The notes under the pieces: model-generated
What the model was told of the DNA's origin: nothing
Databases searched by the model: none
Seen by the model: the letters and a program-made list of their open reading frames with translations, nothing else
Position numbers and translations under genes: made by a program
Shown: positions 9,524-18,864 of the stretch, in pieces
How positions within the stretch are numbered: position 1 is the stretch's first letter
How the letters are laid out: every line of letters starts with the position of its first letter
Origin: Bacillota bacterium
GTDB taxonomy: Bacteria; Bacillota_I; Bacilli_A; RF39; UBA660
Reading direction: 5' to 3'
Assembly: GCA_015059495.1 (NCBI GenBank)
Contig: SVAI01000001.1
Location: forward strand, 629,525 to 693,524
DNA length: 64,000 nt

Positions 9524-10879
9524 ATGAGTGAAAATAAAAAGAAAACAAAAACTACACCTAAAAAAGAAACTGTAGTTAAAACAGAAGAAAAAACAAATGA
9601 ATTCTACAACTTATTAGATAATGACTCTAATCATCTAATACTTAAAACAATATCTTTAATATTAATTATTCTTATTGGTGTATTTTCAGTATATAAACTA
9701 GTTATTAGTGATTCACGTTTTATCGTATCATCTAATATAACAAAAATATATGAAACAATCGCAAACAACATTGTTAGGTTAAGTAAAAGTGAAATCTTTA
9801 ATAACAAATATGATTTAACTGGAGTTTTATCATTTAATACCACTAATAAAAAATATAAAGATTTAAATGATAATTTATATAATATTAATTTAAATATTGA
9901 TAAAGATAATAATAATTATGATTTTAATTTAAATATAGATAGTATTTTAGATACTTCATATTTAATATCCAATAACAATACTTATTTAAAACTTAATAAC
10001 ATTTACGATAATACCATTAAAATAGATGAATCCATAATAAATTATGATCAAAATATAAATAACTTATTTAAAAAATATGATTTAAACAAACTAAATAATA
10101 GTGCTAAACAAATAAGAAATATTATTAATAAATATATTGATAATAAATATATTACTAAAGAAAAAGATAATAATAATACAACACTTATAATTACTTTAAC
10201 AAAAGAAGAATATTCTACTATATTATCTAAAATAATTGATGAAATTAAAGATAATGAATCTCTAATTAATAATTTATCATTATCATTTAATGTTAGTAAA
10301 GAAGACACTATTAACTATTTAGATACCATAGTAAAAAATAATTTAAATAATAACTTTAATGAATTAAAAATAAAAATAAATACTGAAGGATTATTTTATA
10401 AAACTACATCTTATGAATTACTAATAGATAATAAACAAGTATTTAATATTAATTTAAATGATTATACATTTAAATATGAACATAATAATTTAACTATTAA
10501 CTTCTATAAAGAAGATAAATATAAAGCTACTATAAATGATAATATTAAACTAACATTTAATGAATTAGATTACAATACAATTGATATTGATTATACAATT
10601 GATAATAACTATGGTAATATTCACTTTAATAAATATAATAAACAAGAAAATAAAAGTGGTAACTTATCATATAGTTTAGTAACTAAAGATAATAAAACAT
10701 CATTTAACTTTGATTATCGTTTTGAAAATTATAACCAAATGAATTTAAATAATATAATTGATTATAAAGACATAAGTGAAGATGATTATTTAAATATAGT
10801 TAATAACATCAATAATCAAGTTAAAATAAAAACAATAAGTAAATATTTAACAGATACTTTAGAAAAAATAAACAAGTAA
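9524..10879 (+). CDS. Asn/Lys-rich single-pass membrane protein, unknown function
   Basis: 451 residues. A charged cytoplasmic N-terminus (about 1-38, many Lys and Thr) is followed by one membrane helix (about 40-62, LILKTISLILIILIGVFSVY) and a long extracellular part. That part is very rich in Asn, Asp, Ile and Lys, with alternating hydrophobic patterns typical of beta-sheet. It could be a lipid- or polymer-binding fold of the LppX/LolA kind, but no motif proves this. The gene is one of few on the plus strand. GGAG lies about a dozen bases before the ATG, and a perfect palindromic terminator shared with the converging neighbour follows the stop. Confidence 0.6.
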   Translation: MSENKKKTKTTPKKETVVKTEEKTNEFYNLLDNDSNHLILKTISLILIILIGVFSVYKLVISDSRFIVSSNITKIYETIANNIVRLSKSEIFNNKYDLTGVLSFNTTNKKYKDLNDNLYNINLNIDKDNNNYDFNLNIDSILDTSYLISNNNTYLKLNNIYDNTIKIDESIINYDQNINNLFKKYDLNKLNNSAKQIRNIINKYIDNKYITKEKDNNNTTLIITLTKEEYSTILSKIIDEIKDNESLINNLSLSFNVSKEDTINYLDTIVKNNLNNNFNELKIKINTEGLFYKTTSYELLIDNKQVFNINLNDYTFKYEHNNLTINFYKEDKYKATINDNIKLTFNELDYNTIDIDYTIDNNYGNIHFNKYNKQENKSGNLSYSLVTKDNKTSFNFDYRFENYNQMNLNNIIDYKDISEDDYLNIVNNINNQVKIKTISKYLTDTLEKINK

Positions 10880-10903
10880 AAAGATTAGCAATTGCTAATC
10901 TTT
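10880..10903. terminator. Bidirectional terminator: perfect 24-base palindrome, copy 1
   Basis: The half-site AAAGATTAGCAA is followed by its exact reverse complement. It lies between converging genes (stop codons at 10877-10879 and 10903-10905). An identical 24-base palindrome occurs at 12861-12884, on the other side of the DUF285 gene. Confidence 0.85.
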
Positions 10904-12780
10904 TAGTTTGTTTTTAAAGTAAAGTATCCAGGTTTACCGTTTGTAGGATCATCTACTCTAGCGTATTCTTTGTCAGTATGAGATGAATCATATGTTGTTC
11001 CAGCACCGCCAACTAAATTTGAACTATTTTTAAACATATCGTTACTATCACTTACGTTATCCACTGACCAATTATTTCCTACATATATTTTACTTACACT
11101 ATTCATTCCATAAAACATCCACTTCATATTAGTTACTTTTGAAGTATTAAAATTACTTATATCTAAACTTGTTAAGCCTCTCATTTCATCAAACATACGA
11201 TACATATTCATTACATTTGATGTATCAAAACCACTTACATTTAGATTAGTTAAACCACTCATTTCAGAAAACATACCACTCATATCAGTTACGTTTGATG
11301 TATTAAAATTACTTATATCTAAACTTGTTAAACCACTCATTCCATAAAACATACAATACATATCAGTTACTTTTGAAGTATTAAAATTACTTACATCTAA
11401 ACTTGTTAAACTACTCATTTCATAAAACATCCAACGCATATCAGTTACGTTTGAGGTATCAAAAGTGCTTACATCTAGATTAGTTAAACTACTCATTTCA
11501 TAAAACATACCATTCATATCAGTTACTTTTGATGTATTAAAATTGCTTATATCTAAATTAATTAAACCACTCATTTTTTCAAAAATCCTACCCATATCCG
11601 TTACATTTGATGTATCAAAATTGCTTACATCTAAATTAGTTAAACCACTCATTCTAGAAAACATACCACTCATATGTGTTACATTTGATGTATCAAAATT
11701 ACTTAAATCTATATTAGTTAAACTACTCATTCCAACAAACATACCACTCATAATCATTACTTTTGATGTATCAAAATTACTTAAATCTAGATTAGTTAAA
11801 CTACTCATTCCATAAAACATATCACCCATATTCGTTACTTTTGATGTATCAAAAAGTGATAAATCAATATCTTCTACATTTCCAAAACCCAAAAAAGTTA
11901 AAGATGAATTTTCATTGAAAAATATCTTTCCTGTTGCATGAATATAAATTGTATCTGTATCAAACCAAGCTAAAACTTCTTCATTAGAATTGCTACTAGA
12001 AATTACCGAAGTAGTTATTCCAGCAGCAGGATATTGATCAGTTGCAATAATATGATGAACATTTTGATCAAATAAGTAATTATAAATACTATATAATGAT
12101 GGATCAACATCTTCAGAATTCGTCATTTCATTAAAATAATCAATCTCCTCTTGCGTCGGTTCAGTACCTGCAAGTTGTTTAAAAGTTTTATTTAATAATG
12201 GCCCAGATATTAATGTTGTTTCACTATAATTAGGATGCAATACACCATTAACAACAACCTTTGACGAATAACTCTTACTCATAGATTGTTCTAAGGTTGC
12301 ATCTTCATCAACCCATAATCTTAAATTATGTGTTTTTTCTTCACCAACTCTTAAGATATTACTGTAAATTGTTTTAGATGAAGTAGCATTATTATTAACA
12401 ATATTTTCATTATCATCTAATTGTCCTAATATTTGTTTTTTCTTATAATCTAATTTAGTTGCTACTGCATCTAAATCCATTGTTGAAGAATTTAAAGTTT
12501 CAATATTAACACTATAATCAACTGCTTGATTACAAATATTTTTAATTGTAAAGGTATATGGATCTAATTCCCTTGCTTCTTTATCTGTTAAAGGTATAGT
12601 GTCACTTAAATTAATAGCATTACCATCAGTATATGTTATTTCAAAGCAATCAGTTCTAACAACATTAGTACTTTCTTGCGATACATTAAAAACCCATAAA
12701 GCGTAAGACACACTTATTAATATACTAGTAATTAAAAAGATACCTATTACGCATAATAATACTCTAGTTGACTTCTTCAT
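10903..12780 (-). CDS. DUF285/BspA-like repeat surface protein with TasA-like N-terminus
   Basis: 625 residues. Signal or anchor helix (about 5-27) ending SYALWVFN, then a TasA/camelysin-like domain (about 30-190), a spacer, and about ten 26-residue repeats (about 300-561). The repeat consensus is LTNLDLSNFDTSNVTDM.GMF, the Mycoplasma-type DUF285/BspA leucine-rich repeat. The C-terminal cap reads KEYARVDDPTNGKPGYF, shared with the 25002-27098 protein. There is no LPXTG motif. DUF285 proteins are thought to bind host or matrix ligands; that role here is inference. The start is ATG 12778-12780, placed by AAGGTGG; an in-frame GTG nine bases upstream is part of that ribosome site. The 78-base DNA repeats are strikingly uniform. 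Confidence 0.85.
   Translation of the reverse strand: MKKSTRVLLCVIGIFLITSILISVSYALWVFNVSQESTNVVRTDCFEITYTDGNAINLSDTIPLTDKEARELDPYTFTIKNICNQAVDYSVNIETLNSSTMDLDAVATKLDYKKKQILGQLDDNENIVNNNATSSKTIYSNILRVGEEKTHNLRLWVDEDATLEQSMSKSYSSKVVVNGVLHPNYSETTLISGPLLNKTFKQLAGTEPTQEEIDYFNEMTNSEDVDPSLYSIYNYLFDQNVHHIIATDQYPAAGITTSVISSSNSNEEVLAWFDTDTIYIHATGKIFFNENSSLTFLGFGNVEDIDLSLFDTSKVTNMGDMFYGMSSLTNLDLSNFDTSKVMIMSGMFVGMSSLTNIDLSNFDTSNVTHMSGMFSRMSGLTNLDVSNFDTSNVTDMGRIFEKMSGLINLDISNFNTSKVTDMNGMFYEMSSLTNLDVSTFDTSNVTDMRWMFYEMSSLTSLDVSNFNTSKVTDMYCMFYGMSGLTSLDISNFNTSNVTDMSGMFSEMSGLTNLNVSGFDTSNVMNMYRMFDEMRGLTSLDISNFNTSKVTNMKWMFYGMNSVSKIYVGNNWSVDNVSDSNDMFKNSSNLVGGAGTTYDSSHTDKEYARVDDPTNGKPGYFTLKTN
11106..11880 (-). repeat. 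Tandem 78-base repeats (about ten) coding DUF285 units
   Basis: Phrases such as ACTCATTTCATAAAACAT recur with exact 78-base spacing (for example near 11417 and 11495). Units differ mainly at a few codons, which suggests recent amplification or gene conversion. Confidence 0.9.
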
Positions 12781-12860
12781 ACTATCCACCTTAAATATTA
12801 TAAATTAAATTGCACAAAATATAAAGAATATTGTTTTATAATACTGACAACCAATGTAAA

Positions 12861-12884
12861 AAAGATTAGCAATTGCTAATCTTT
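12861..12884 (-). terminator. Terminator of pnp: perfect 24-base palindrome, copy 2
   Basis: Identical in all 24 bases to the palindrome at 10880-10903. It lies just after the pnp stop (12887-12889) on the minus strand. Confidence 0.85.
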
Positions 12885-12886
12885 TA

Positions 12887-15046
12887 TTATTTTTCTTCCT
12901 TTTTCTTTGGTTTTGGAAGTGCTTCTTTTCTAGAAAGATTTAATCTACCCTTATTATCATATCCTAAAGATTTAACGATAATATCATCTCCAACTTTGAA
13001 TAAGTCAGATGGGTTTTCAACACGTTTGTTATCAAGTTGAGATACATGACACATACCTTCACATCCTGGCCATAATTCAACAAAGCATCCGAAAGCTTCA
13101 ACTTTAGTTACTTTACCTTGATATATTTGACCTACTTCAACTTCTCTAACAACATCTTCAATTAATTTTCTACAAGCAGCAATAACTTCGGCATTTTGAT
13201 GATAAATAATTACTCTTCCGTCGTCTTCAATATCAACTTTAACAGCATCTTTATCATCAACAGATTTAACACCTTCTGGTGAAGCTTCTAAAATAATCTT
13301 AGTAATCATTTCTCCACCTCTACCAATAACATCTCTAATCTTTTCAGGATTAATATTAAATGTTTCAATCTTAGGTGCATATTTAGATAGACATTTTCTT
13401 GGTTCAGCTATTTCAGATTCCATTACATCTAAAATTTCCATTCTAGCTTTCTTAGCTTGAGCTAAAGCTTCTTTTAAAATCTTTTCAGTAACTTTCTTAA
13501 TCTTAATATCCATTTGTAATGCAGTAATACCTTTTCTAGTACCAGCAACCTTAAAGTCCATATCTCCCATATGATCTTCTAAACCTTGAATATCAGTTAA
13601 GATTGTATGATGTTTTTCATCTTTACTTTCAATTAATCCCATTGCAATACCTGCAACTGGTGCTTTAATTGGAACACCTGCAGCCATTAATGATAGACAT
13701 CCAGCACAAATAGTAGCTTGTGAAGATGAACCATTTGATTCCATAACTTCAGATACAACTCTAACAGTATATGGGAATTCTTCTTCAGAAGGCATAACTT
13801 GTAATAATGCTCTTTCACCTAAAGCTCCATGTCCAATTTCTCTACGTCCTGGAGATCCATATCTTCCTACTTCACCTACACAATAGTTAGGGAAATTATA
13901 ATGTAACATAAATCTCTTTTCTTCTTCTAATCCTAAACCATCTAAGATTTGGTGATCAGAAAGAGGACCTAATGTAGTAGTAGCTAATACTTGAGTTTCA
14001 CCTCTAGTAAATACAGCACTACCATGAGTTCTAGCTAAAATATCAATTTCAGCCTTTAATGGTCTAATTTCGTCTGTTTTTCTACCATCTGGTCTAATCT
14101 TCTTTTCAGTAATTAAATATCTTACAGTTTCACCTTCTAAGATATCAACTAACTTCTTAACATCAGCTAGTTTTTCTAAATCATCTTCACTATCTCCAAA
14201 TAGACCTTCAAAGTGTTCAATAGTATCTTTCTTAACATTATCAATAGCTTCATATTGAGCAAGTTTACCTTTAACTTTAAATGCATCTAGCATTTTATCA
14301 GTAGCATATTCTCTAACTTCTTTATCAATAGCAGCATCAATAGTCTTAAGTTCTACTTCTACTTTTTCTTTTCCTACTTCTCCAATAATTTCTTCTTGGA
14401 ATTTAACTAATTTTTTAATTGCTTCATGTCCAAACATAATAGCATCTAACATATCTTTTTCTGAAGATTCTTTAGCTCCAGCTTCTACCATACAAATACC
14501 GTTCTTAGTACCTGCAACAGTAATATGTAATTCAGTTTCTTCCATTTCTTTTGAATCTGGATTGATAATAAACTTCTTACCAATCTTACCTACAACTACA
14601 CCAGCAATAGGACCATCAAATGGAATATCAGAAATACCTAAAGCAAGTGATGAACCTAACATAGCAGTCATTTCAGGACTACAATCAGGATCTACAGATA
14701 ATACTGTATTAATAACTTGAACTTCATTTCTAAATCCTTCACTAAACATTGGTCTAATTGGTCTATCAATTAAACGTGCACATAGTGTAGCTTGATCTGT
14801 TGGTCTACCTTCTCTTTTAATAAATCCACCAGGTATTTTACCAGCAGCATATAATTTTTCTTGATATACAACTGTTAATGGGAAGAAATCTTGAGTAATA
14901 GGTGTCTTACCCATTACAGCAGCAGTTAATACAGCTGTTTCGTTATATCTAACTAAAACTGAACCGTTTGCTTGTTTAGCATATTCGCCAGTTTCAACAA
15001 CGATTTCTTTACCAAAAAAGTCTAATCTAAATACTCTTTTTGCCAT
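12887..15046 (-). CDS. pnp: Polyribonucleotide nucleotidyltransferase (PNPase)
   Basis: 719 residues, the usual PNPase length. Two RNase PH domains (about 10-235 and 310-540) flank a helical linker. They are followed by a KH domain (about 555-615; [15 protein letters not shown]) and an S1 domain (about 620-695; [19 protein letters not shown]). Signatures include [23 protein letters not shown] and [15 protein letters not shown]. The enzyme degrades RNA 3'-5' with phosphate, usually within a degradosome. AAAGGAG lies eight bases before the ATG. rpsO lies directly upstream, as in most bacteria, but a hairpin between them can end part of the transcripts. Confidence 0.98.
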   Translation of the reverse strand: MAKRVFRLDFFGKEIVVETGEYAKQANGSVLVRYNETAVLTAAVMGKTPITQDFFPLTVVYQEKLYAAGKIPGGFIKREGRPTDQATLCARLIDRPIRPMFSEGFRNEVQVINTVLSVDPDCSPEMTAMLGSSLALGISDIPFDGPIAGVVVGKIGKKFIINPDSKEMEETELHITVAGTKNGICMVEAGAKESSEKDMLDAIMFGHEAIKKLVKFQEEIIGEVGKEKVEVELKTIDAAIDKEVREYATDKMLDAFKVKGKLAQYEAIDNVKKDTIEHFEGLFGDSEDDLEKLADVKKLVDILEGETVRYLITEKKIRPDGRKTDEIRPLKAEIDILARTHGSAVFTRGETQVLATTTLGPLSDHQILDGLGLEEEKRFMLHYNFPNYCVGEVGRYGSPGRREIGHGALGERALLQVMPSEEEFPYTVRVVSEVMESNGSSSQATICAGCLSLMAAGVPIKAPVAGIAMGLIESKDEKHHTILTDIQGLEDHMGDMDFKVAGTRKGITALQMDIKIKKVTEKILKEALAQAKKARMEILDVMESEIAEPRKCLSKYAPKIETFNINPEKIRDVIGRGGEMITKIILEASPEGVKSVDDKDAVKVDIEDDGRVIIYHQNAEVIAACRKLIEDVVREVEVGQIYQGKVTKVEAFGCFVELWPGCEGMCHVSQLDNKRVENPSDLFKVGDDIIVKSLGYDNKGRLNLSRKEALPKPKKKEEK

Positions 15047-15068
15047 AACTTTTACTCCTTTACATCTA

Positions 15069-15100
15069 TAAAAAAAGACACTAAAAAGATAAAGTGCCTT
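15069..15100 (-). terminator. Terminator between rpsO and pnp
   Basis: The minus-strand stem AAGGCACT/AGTGTCTT (one G-U pair) is followed by a seven-base T-run. The rpsO stop (15099-15101) lies in the stem. It may act as a partial terminator or processing site. Confidence 0.7.
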
Positions 15101-15365
15101 ATTTTCTAATATTTAATTTTTTAATAGTTTCTCTGTAACTAACAACATCATTATCCTTTAAGTAAGCTAATAAAGATTTTCTTTTACCAACCTTCATGAA
15201 TAAACCTCTTTTTGAATGATAATCATGTTTATGTTCTTTTAAGTGTTCAGTTAAATCGTTAATTTCATAAGTTAAGATAGCGATTTGTGCTTCAGTAGCT
15301 CCACATCCTTTATCTTTACCAAATTCTTTAACTAATTTAGCTTTAGTTTCTTTAGAAACTGCCAT
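15099..15365 (-). CDS. rpsO: Ribosomal protein uS15
   Basis: 88 residues, the standard length of S15, which binds the central domain of 16S rRNA. Family residues seen are [30 protein letters not shown] and [15 protein letters not shown] 15363-15365 is the start because AAAGGAGAG lies just before it; an in-frame ATG 18 bases upstream precedes the ribosome site and would add MKGEIF. A promoter and a possible autoregulatory leader lie upstream. Confidence 0.97.
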   Translation of the reverse strand: MAVSKETKAKLVKEFGKDKGCGATEAQIAILTYEINDLTEHLKEHKHDYHSKRGLFMKVGKRKSLLAYLKDNDVVSYRETIKKLNIRK

Positions 15366-15393
15366 AAATATCTCTCCTTTCATAAATAAATCA

Positions 15394-15443
15394 TTTATTC
15401 TCCAGTATAAATCCGAGAAATATTGGTTTAAACCAGGAATAAA
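15394..15443 (-). promoter_or_regulatory. Candidate S15 autoregulatory leader (three-way junction) of rpsO
   Basis: The leader RNA can form an outer helix of seven pairs (TTTATTC, 15437-15443, with GAATAAA, 15394-15400). This encloses a perfect hairpin TGGTTTAAACCA (15424-15435) and a second small hairpin, just upstream of the ribosome site. Bacterial rpsO leaders are often autoregulated by S15 binding to such junctions. The assignment rests on by-eye folding only. Confidence 0.45.
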
Positions 15444-15453
15444 CTACATGAAT

Positions 15454-15482
15454 AATATACTATATTTTATAAACTAAATCAA
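15454..15482 (-). promoter_or_regulatory. Promoter of rpsO
   Basis: On the minus strand: TTGATT (15477-15482), a 17-base spacer and TATATT (15454-15459). It gives a leader of about 80 nt. Confidence 0.65.
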
Positions 15483-15485
15483 GTA

Positions 15486-16025
15486 TTATTTATCATTTGG
15501 TGTTAATACTTTTTTTCTATTTTTAGCTCTTTGAGCAAAATTAATAATTTGAGCTGGTTTTCTAGGAGTATCAACAACACTATCTATTACTTTATCTCTT
15601 CTTAACTCTAATAAATCTATTCTACTTTCAGCATATTCCATCGACCTACAAAGTTCATTATATTCTTCTTTATTATCTTCTAAATATTTACATAGATTTT
15701 TAAAAGACATACCACTTAATTTATAAGAAACAATATTATCTATTAACATAGCTATACCACAATCAGTTATATTAATAACAAATAACGGAAGAAATACTTT
15801 AATAGCTGCCTCAGATAAATCTACAATAGGAACTGATGCCCCATAAAGACCAAATACAACTATACTTATAAATGAGATGGTACTAGTTATTTTACCACTA
15901 ATATTACTTATTTTAGAATATACAATTTCCTTATTAACATAATCCAATGAACGCATATATATGTCTTCTAATTCACCATATAGATGCGTTAATTCTTTAT
16001 TTATATCACTTATTTCACTATTCAT
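15486..16025 (-). CDS. Small membrane protein with two central helices and coiled-coil flanks, unknown
   Basis: 179 residues. Helical charged N-terminus (1-45), hydrophobic segments at about 47-67 and 77-100, then a charged helical tail ending NRKKVLTPNDK. I do not recognise a family. It is one of three adjacent genes (with 16048-16491 and 16563-17015) that share this layout and a C-terminal basic-plus-LTP/LKP motif, so they are likely diverged paralogs. A good ribosome site (AAGAGGGG) precedes the ATG, and it lies 22 bases after the 16048-16491 gene, so they are probably cotranscribed. Confidence 0.6.
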   Translation of the reverse strand: MNSEISDINKELTHLYGELEDIYMRSLDYVNKEIVYSKISNISGKITSTISFISIVVFGLYGASVPIVDLSEAAIKVFLPLFVINITDCGIAMLIDNIVSYKLSGMSFKNLCKYLEDNKEEYNELCRSMEYAESRIDLLELRRDKVIDSVVDTPRKPAQIINFAQRAKNRKKVLTPNDK

Positions 16026-16047
16026 ATTCTACCCCTCTTATTTTTTT

Positions 16048-16491
16048 CTATTCTTCAGGTTTTAGTACTCTAGATCTATTTTGTTTTTTATATGGTAATC
16101 TTACTACATTATTGTTATTTTCATGAATTTCAACTAATTCTTCATTATTATATTTTTCATTAACTAATTCATTTTCTAAACCATATTTCTCTGCTTTAAC
16201 ACTTGTTAAATCTTTTTCTTGTTTTTCTATTTTAGATAATAATTTAGTACATCCTTGCATTGATGAAAAACATACAACTGACGATACACCTAAAGCTCCA
16301 AGTGCACCAACAGTAGATACATTAGCAACAAATGGACTAATAACTAATCCAACCATAGAAACAGAACTAGCAATACCTGATATTACCCATAATCTTTGAG
16401 CAAAATTATATTGTTTCTTACTCTTATTAACATCACTTTCTAATTTAGTGATTTTATTTTTATTTTCAGCAATCTTATCTAATTTTTCCAT
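16048..16491 (-). CDS. Small membrane protein with two central helices, unknown (paralog 2)
   Basis: 147 residues. N-terminal coiled-coil (1-35), two hydrophobic helices (about 37-56 and 60-80), a second coiled-coil (85-115) and a C-terminus ending RSRVLKPEE. Same architecture as its two neighbours. The function is unknown. The ribosome site is GGAAGG. Topology is probably N-in/C-in with a short external hairpin, placing both coiled coils in the cytoplasm. Confidence 0.6.
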   Translation of the reverse strand: MEKLDKIAENKNKITKLESDVNKSKKQYNFAQRLWVISGIASSVSMVGLVISPFVANVSTVGALGALGVSSVVCFSSMQGCTKLLSKIEKQEKDLTSVKAEKYGLENELVNEKYNNEELVEIHENNNNVVRLPYKKQNRSRVLKPEE

Positions 16492-16547
16492 AAGTTTTTT
16501 CCTTCCTCAACGATAATTATTATATATTAAGCATAAGTATTATTCAA

Positions 16548-16577
16548 TAAAAAAGGAAACAATTAAGATTCCTTTTT
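16548..16577 (-). terminator. Terminator of the 16563-17015 gene
   Basis: The stem AAAGGAA/TTCCTTT (16552-16575) has the TAA stop (16563-16565) in the loop and a T-run after it on the minus strand. Confidence 0.7.
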
Positions 16578-17015
16578 AGGTGTTAATAACCTCTTTTTAA
16601 TATTACTCAATTCTATTTCTTTTTCATCTAATACTGTAACTTTATCATAATATTCATTATTAAGCATTTCTATATAATTACTTAAAGCTGATTTATTAAA
16701 TCCAGTTTTAATAAAAGTATAAATATTACTAACTAAATATCCTAGTGATAAGCCACCAACACTTGATACAAATAAAGGTGCTAAAAATGATCTAACTATA
16801 TCAACAGCTGCATCTTTTGACATACCCATATTTATGCACGAACCTACCATAACAGTAAGAGTTGGTACAATAAACGATAAATCAAATAATATTTCAGCTC
16901 TATTTAATACAATCATCTTATCTAAAAATTCTATGTTAGATAATTCACATTCTTCTTCTAATTGTTTGATTTCACTTTTTAATTTTTCTACATTAGTATT
17001 TTCAATATTTGCCAT
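16563..17015 (-). CDS. Small membrane protein with two central helices, unknown (paralog 3)
   Basis: 150 residues. N-terminal coiled-coil (8-35), hydrophobic segments about 42-65 and 75-100, then a short helix and the tail IKKRLLTPKKES. The C-terminal motif matches the VLTP and VLKP tails of the two genes that follow. AAAAGGGGAG precedes the ATG. A hairpin right after the stop makes it a separate unit from the next two genes. It sits inside the otherwise conserved truB-rpsO interval. Confidence 0.6.
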   Translation of the reverse strand: MANIENTNVEKLKSEIKQLEEECELSNIEFLDKMIVLNRAEILFDLSFIVPTLTVMVGSCINMGMSKDAAVDIVRSFLAPLFVSSVGGLSLGYLVSNIYTFIKTGFNKSALSNYIEMLNNEYYDKVTVLDEKEIELSNIKKRLLTPKKES

Positions 17016-17084
17016 AATAAACTCCCCTTTTTTATGTAATGATATTTTACATCATTACTTTGCATAATTCAACATGTTTTTAAT

Positions 17085-17110
17085 AAAAAAAGATACATTA
17101 AAATGTACCT
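17085..17110 (-). terminator. Terminator of truB
   Basis: The minus-strand stem AGGTACAT/ATGTATCT (17091-17110) is followed by seven T. The truB TAG (17109-17111) overlaps the stem. Confidence 0.8.
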
Positions 17111-17948
17111 AAAACATTATCTTTATTTTATATAAGTCATTATCTTTTTCATACATAGCAATATACTCATTCTTATAAGTTAATATTATTATACTTTCAT
17201 CAGCATTGAACTTCATTTTTTGACCATTACTAACTTTAAAATATTCTTCATCAGTTAATTCAATATGTTTATATTCCATAAATATATCTTTATATGTTAA
17301 TAATTCATATCTATCTTGATTTATATCCTCTAAAGTATAAGAATTACTAATATCAAATATACCTTGTTTAGTACGTTTTAAATCACTCATAGAAGCATAA
17401 GTATTAAGCTTATTTGCTATATCTCTAATTAAACTTCTAATATATGTACCTTTAGATACTTCACATCTAAATTTAATAGTATCATCATTAAATTCTAATA
17501 ACTCAATATCATAGATAGTTACTTCTCTTTTAGGTAACTCTATATCAATATTATTTCTAGCATATTCATATAACTTCTTACCATTTATTTTAACAGCACT
17601 ATATTTAGGTACTTCTTGTAAATATGTAGTTTTAAATGTTTCTAATACATTTAATAATTCATCTTTACTAAAATTATAATCTTTTTTATCTAATACAGTA
17701 CCAGTAGTATCTAAAGTATCAGTTAATTCACCTAACTTCATAGTAGCTATATATTCTTTTTTTTCACTGGTTATAATATCTACTAATTTAGTATATTTAC
17801 CTATAGCAACAACTAATAATCCACTAGCAATAGGATCAAGTGTACCAGTATGTCCTACTTTTTTAGTATTAAATTTACGTGATATTATATTAACAACATC
17901 TCTAGATGTCATATCTTTATCTTTATTAACAACTAATAAACCATTCAT
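17109..17948 (-). CDS. truB: tRNA pseudouridine(55) synthase TruB
   Basis: 279 residues. It isomerises U55 in the T-loop of tRNAs. The N-terminus GLLVVNKDKDMTSRDVV and the catalytic HTGTLDPIASGLL (Asp about 38) are unmistakable; RCEVSKGTYIRSL is a second family motif. It begins six bases after the metallophosphoesterase gene, with AAGGAG inside the end of that gene. In Bacillus truB follows rbfA and precedes ribF. Here four genes separate it from rbfA, and ribF is absent. Confidence 0.96.
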   Translation of the reverse strand: MNGLLVVNKDKDMTSRDVVNIISRKFNTKKVGHTGTLDPIASGLLVVAIGKYTKLVDIITSEKKEYIATMKLGELTDTLDTTGTVLDKKDYNFSKDELLNVLETFKTTYLQEVPKYSAVKINGKKLYEYARNNIDIELPKREVTIYDIELLEFNDDTIKFRCEVSKGTYIRSLIRDIANKLNTYASMSDLKRTKQGIFDISNSYTLEDINQDRYELLTYKDIFMEYKHIELTDEEYFKVSNGQKMKFNADESIIILTYKNEYIAMYEKDNDLYKIKIMF

Positions 17949-17954
17949 ATAATA

Positions 17955-18797
17955 CTATCTCCTTACTTTATGATATTCATTAAATTCTTTTATAAAATAT
18001 TCCTTTTTCATTAACTTTGCCTTTTCATTTTTAAAACAATATGAATCTATAATTATTATATTACCATCTAAAGTTGCAATAATAAAACCAGGAAAAGCCT
18101 TTTCTTTTTTAATGTCATCACAAACAGCACCAACTCTTACTTTTGTTGCACCTTCATTGCTAACTTGTAACTCATGCCCATGTCCTGCGAAACAAAGAGC
18201 ATAAGATTCTTTACGAACAAAATCTTTATAATACTTATTACCATGATCAATTGCAAACATATAATTATTCCAATCAAAGAATAATCTTCGATAACCATAT
18301 AATTCTATATCATCTCTATTTTCAATAAAATCAGGTGATTTTTTTAACTGTTTAAAAAACCAATAATCATGATTACCTAAACCTACTTTAGTTATAAATT
18401 CACTTACTTTGGGATAAAATAAATTAAATGTTTCTATTTGATTATTAATTTTATCATCTAAATCAAATAGTTTACCTTGAAATAAATCACCAGCGTGAAC
18501 ACAAGCACAAACTCCTTCTTTTAAACCAACATTATAAGCTTCATCTATATATTTTAAATTTTGATACATACTTCCAATATGAGAATCAGATATAACCAAT
18601 ATCTTCCTTCCATTAATTTTAAAAGATGGGTATTCTTCTCTTGGAACGACTATATTATTATTTTCTAAAAAAGCAATTAAAGTATTTTTATATATTTGCA
18701 TCTTTTCTGATATTTCATCTAATGAATAACCAGCTCTACGATACTTAATTATTAGTTCTTCTAATTCATCATTTAATCTGCTTATTTTGCACTTCAT
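17955..18797 (-). CDS. Metallophosphoesterase with N-terminal helix-turn-helix-like region
   Basis: 280 residues. Residues 1-50 (LNDELEELIIKYRRAGYSLDEISEKM...) look like a small helix-turn-helix. Residues 65-270 carry calcineurin-type metal ligands: ISDSHIGS, HAGDLFQG, VGLGNHDYW and FAGHGHEL. The substrate cannot be told from the sequence; relatives act on phosphodiesters, nucleotides or proteins. The combination with an HTH-like start suggests a nucleic acid link, but that is inference. It is cotranscribed with truB. Confidence 0.75.
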   Translation of the reverse strand: MKCKISRLNDELEELIIKYRRAGYSLDEISEKMQIYKNTLIAFLENNNIVVPREEYPSFKINGRKILVISDSHIGSMYQNLKYIDEAYNVGLKEGVCACVHAGDLFQGKLFDLDDKINNQIETFNLFYPKVSEFITKVGLGNHDYWFFKQLKKSPDFIENRDDIELYGYRRLFFDWNNYMFAIDHGNKYYKDFVRKESYALCFAGHGHELQVSNEGATKVRVGAVCDDIKKEKAFPGFIIATLDGNIIIIDSYCFKNEKAKLMKKEYFIKEFNEYHKVRR

Positions 18798-18834
18798 TTT
18801 ATGAATCCCCTGTCTTTAATTATTATAACAAACA

Positions 18835-18864
18835 AAATAAAAATGAGAAAATAATTTCTCATTT
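18835..18864 (-). terminator. Terminator of the HAD phosphatase gene
   Basis: The stem AAATGAGAAA/TTTCTCATTT (18841-18864) overlaps the stop codon at 18863-18865. Confidence 0.75.

Noticed and set aside
11543..11815. Open frame on the plus strand opposite the DUF285 repeats
   Set aside because: It is kept open only by the 78-base repeat on the other strand.
11106..11880. 78-base tandem repeats as a CRISPR or noncoding satellite
   Set aside because: The period is a multiple of three, stays in frame and encodes DUF285 repeats.
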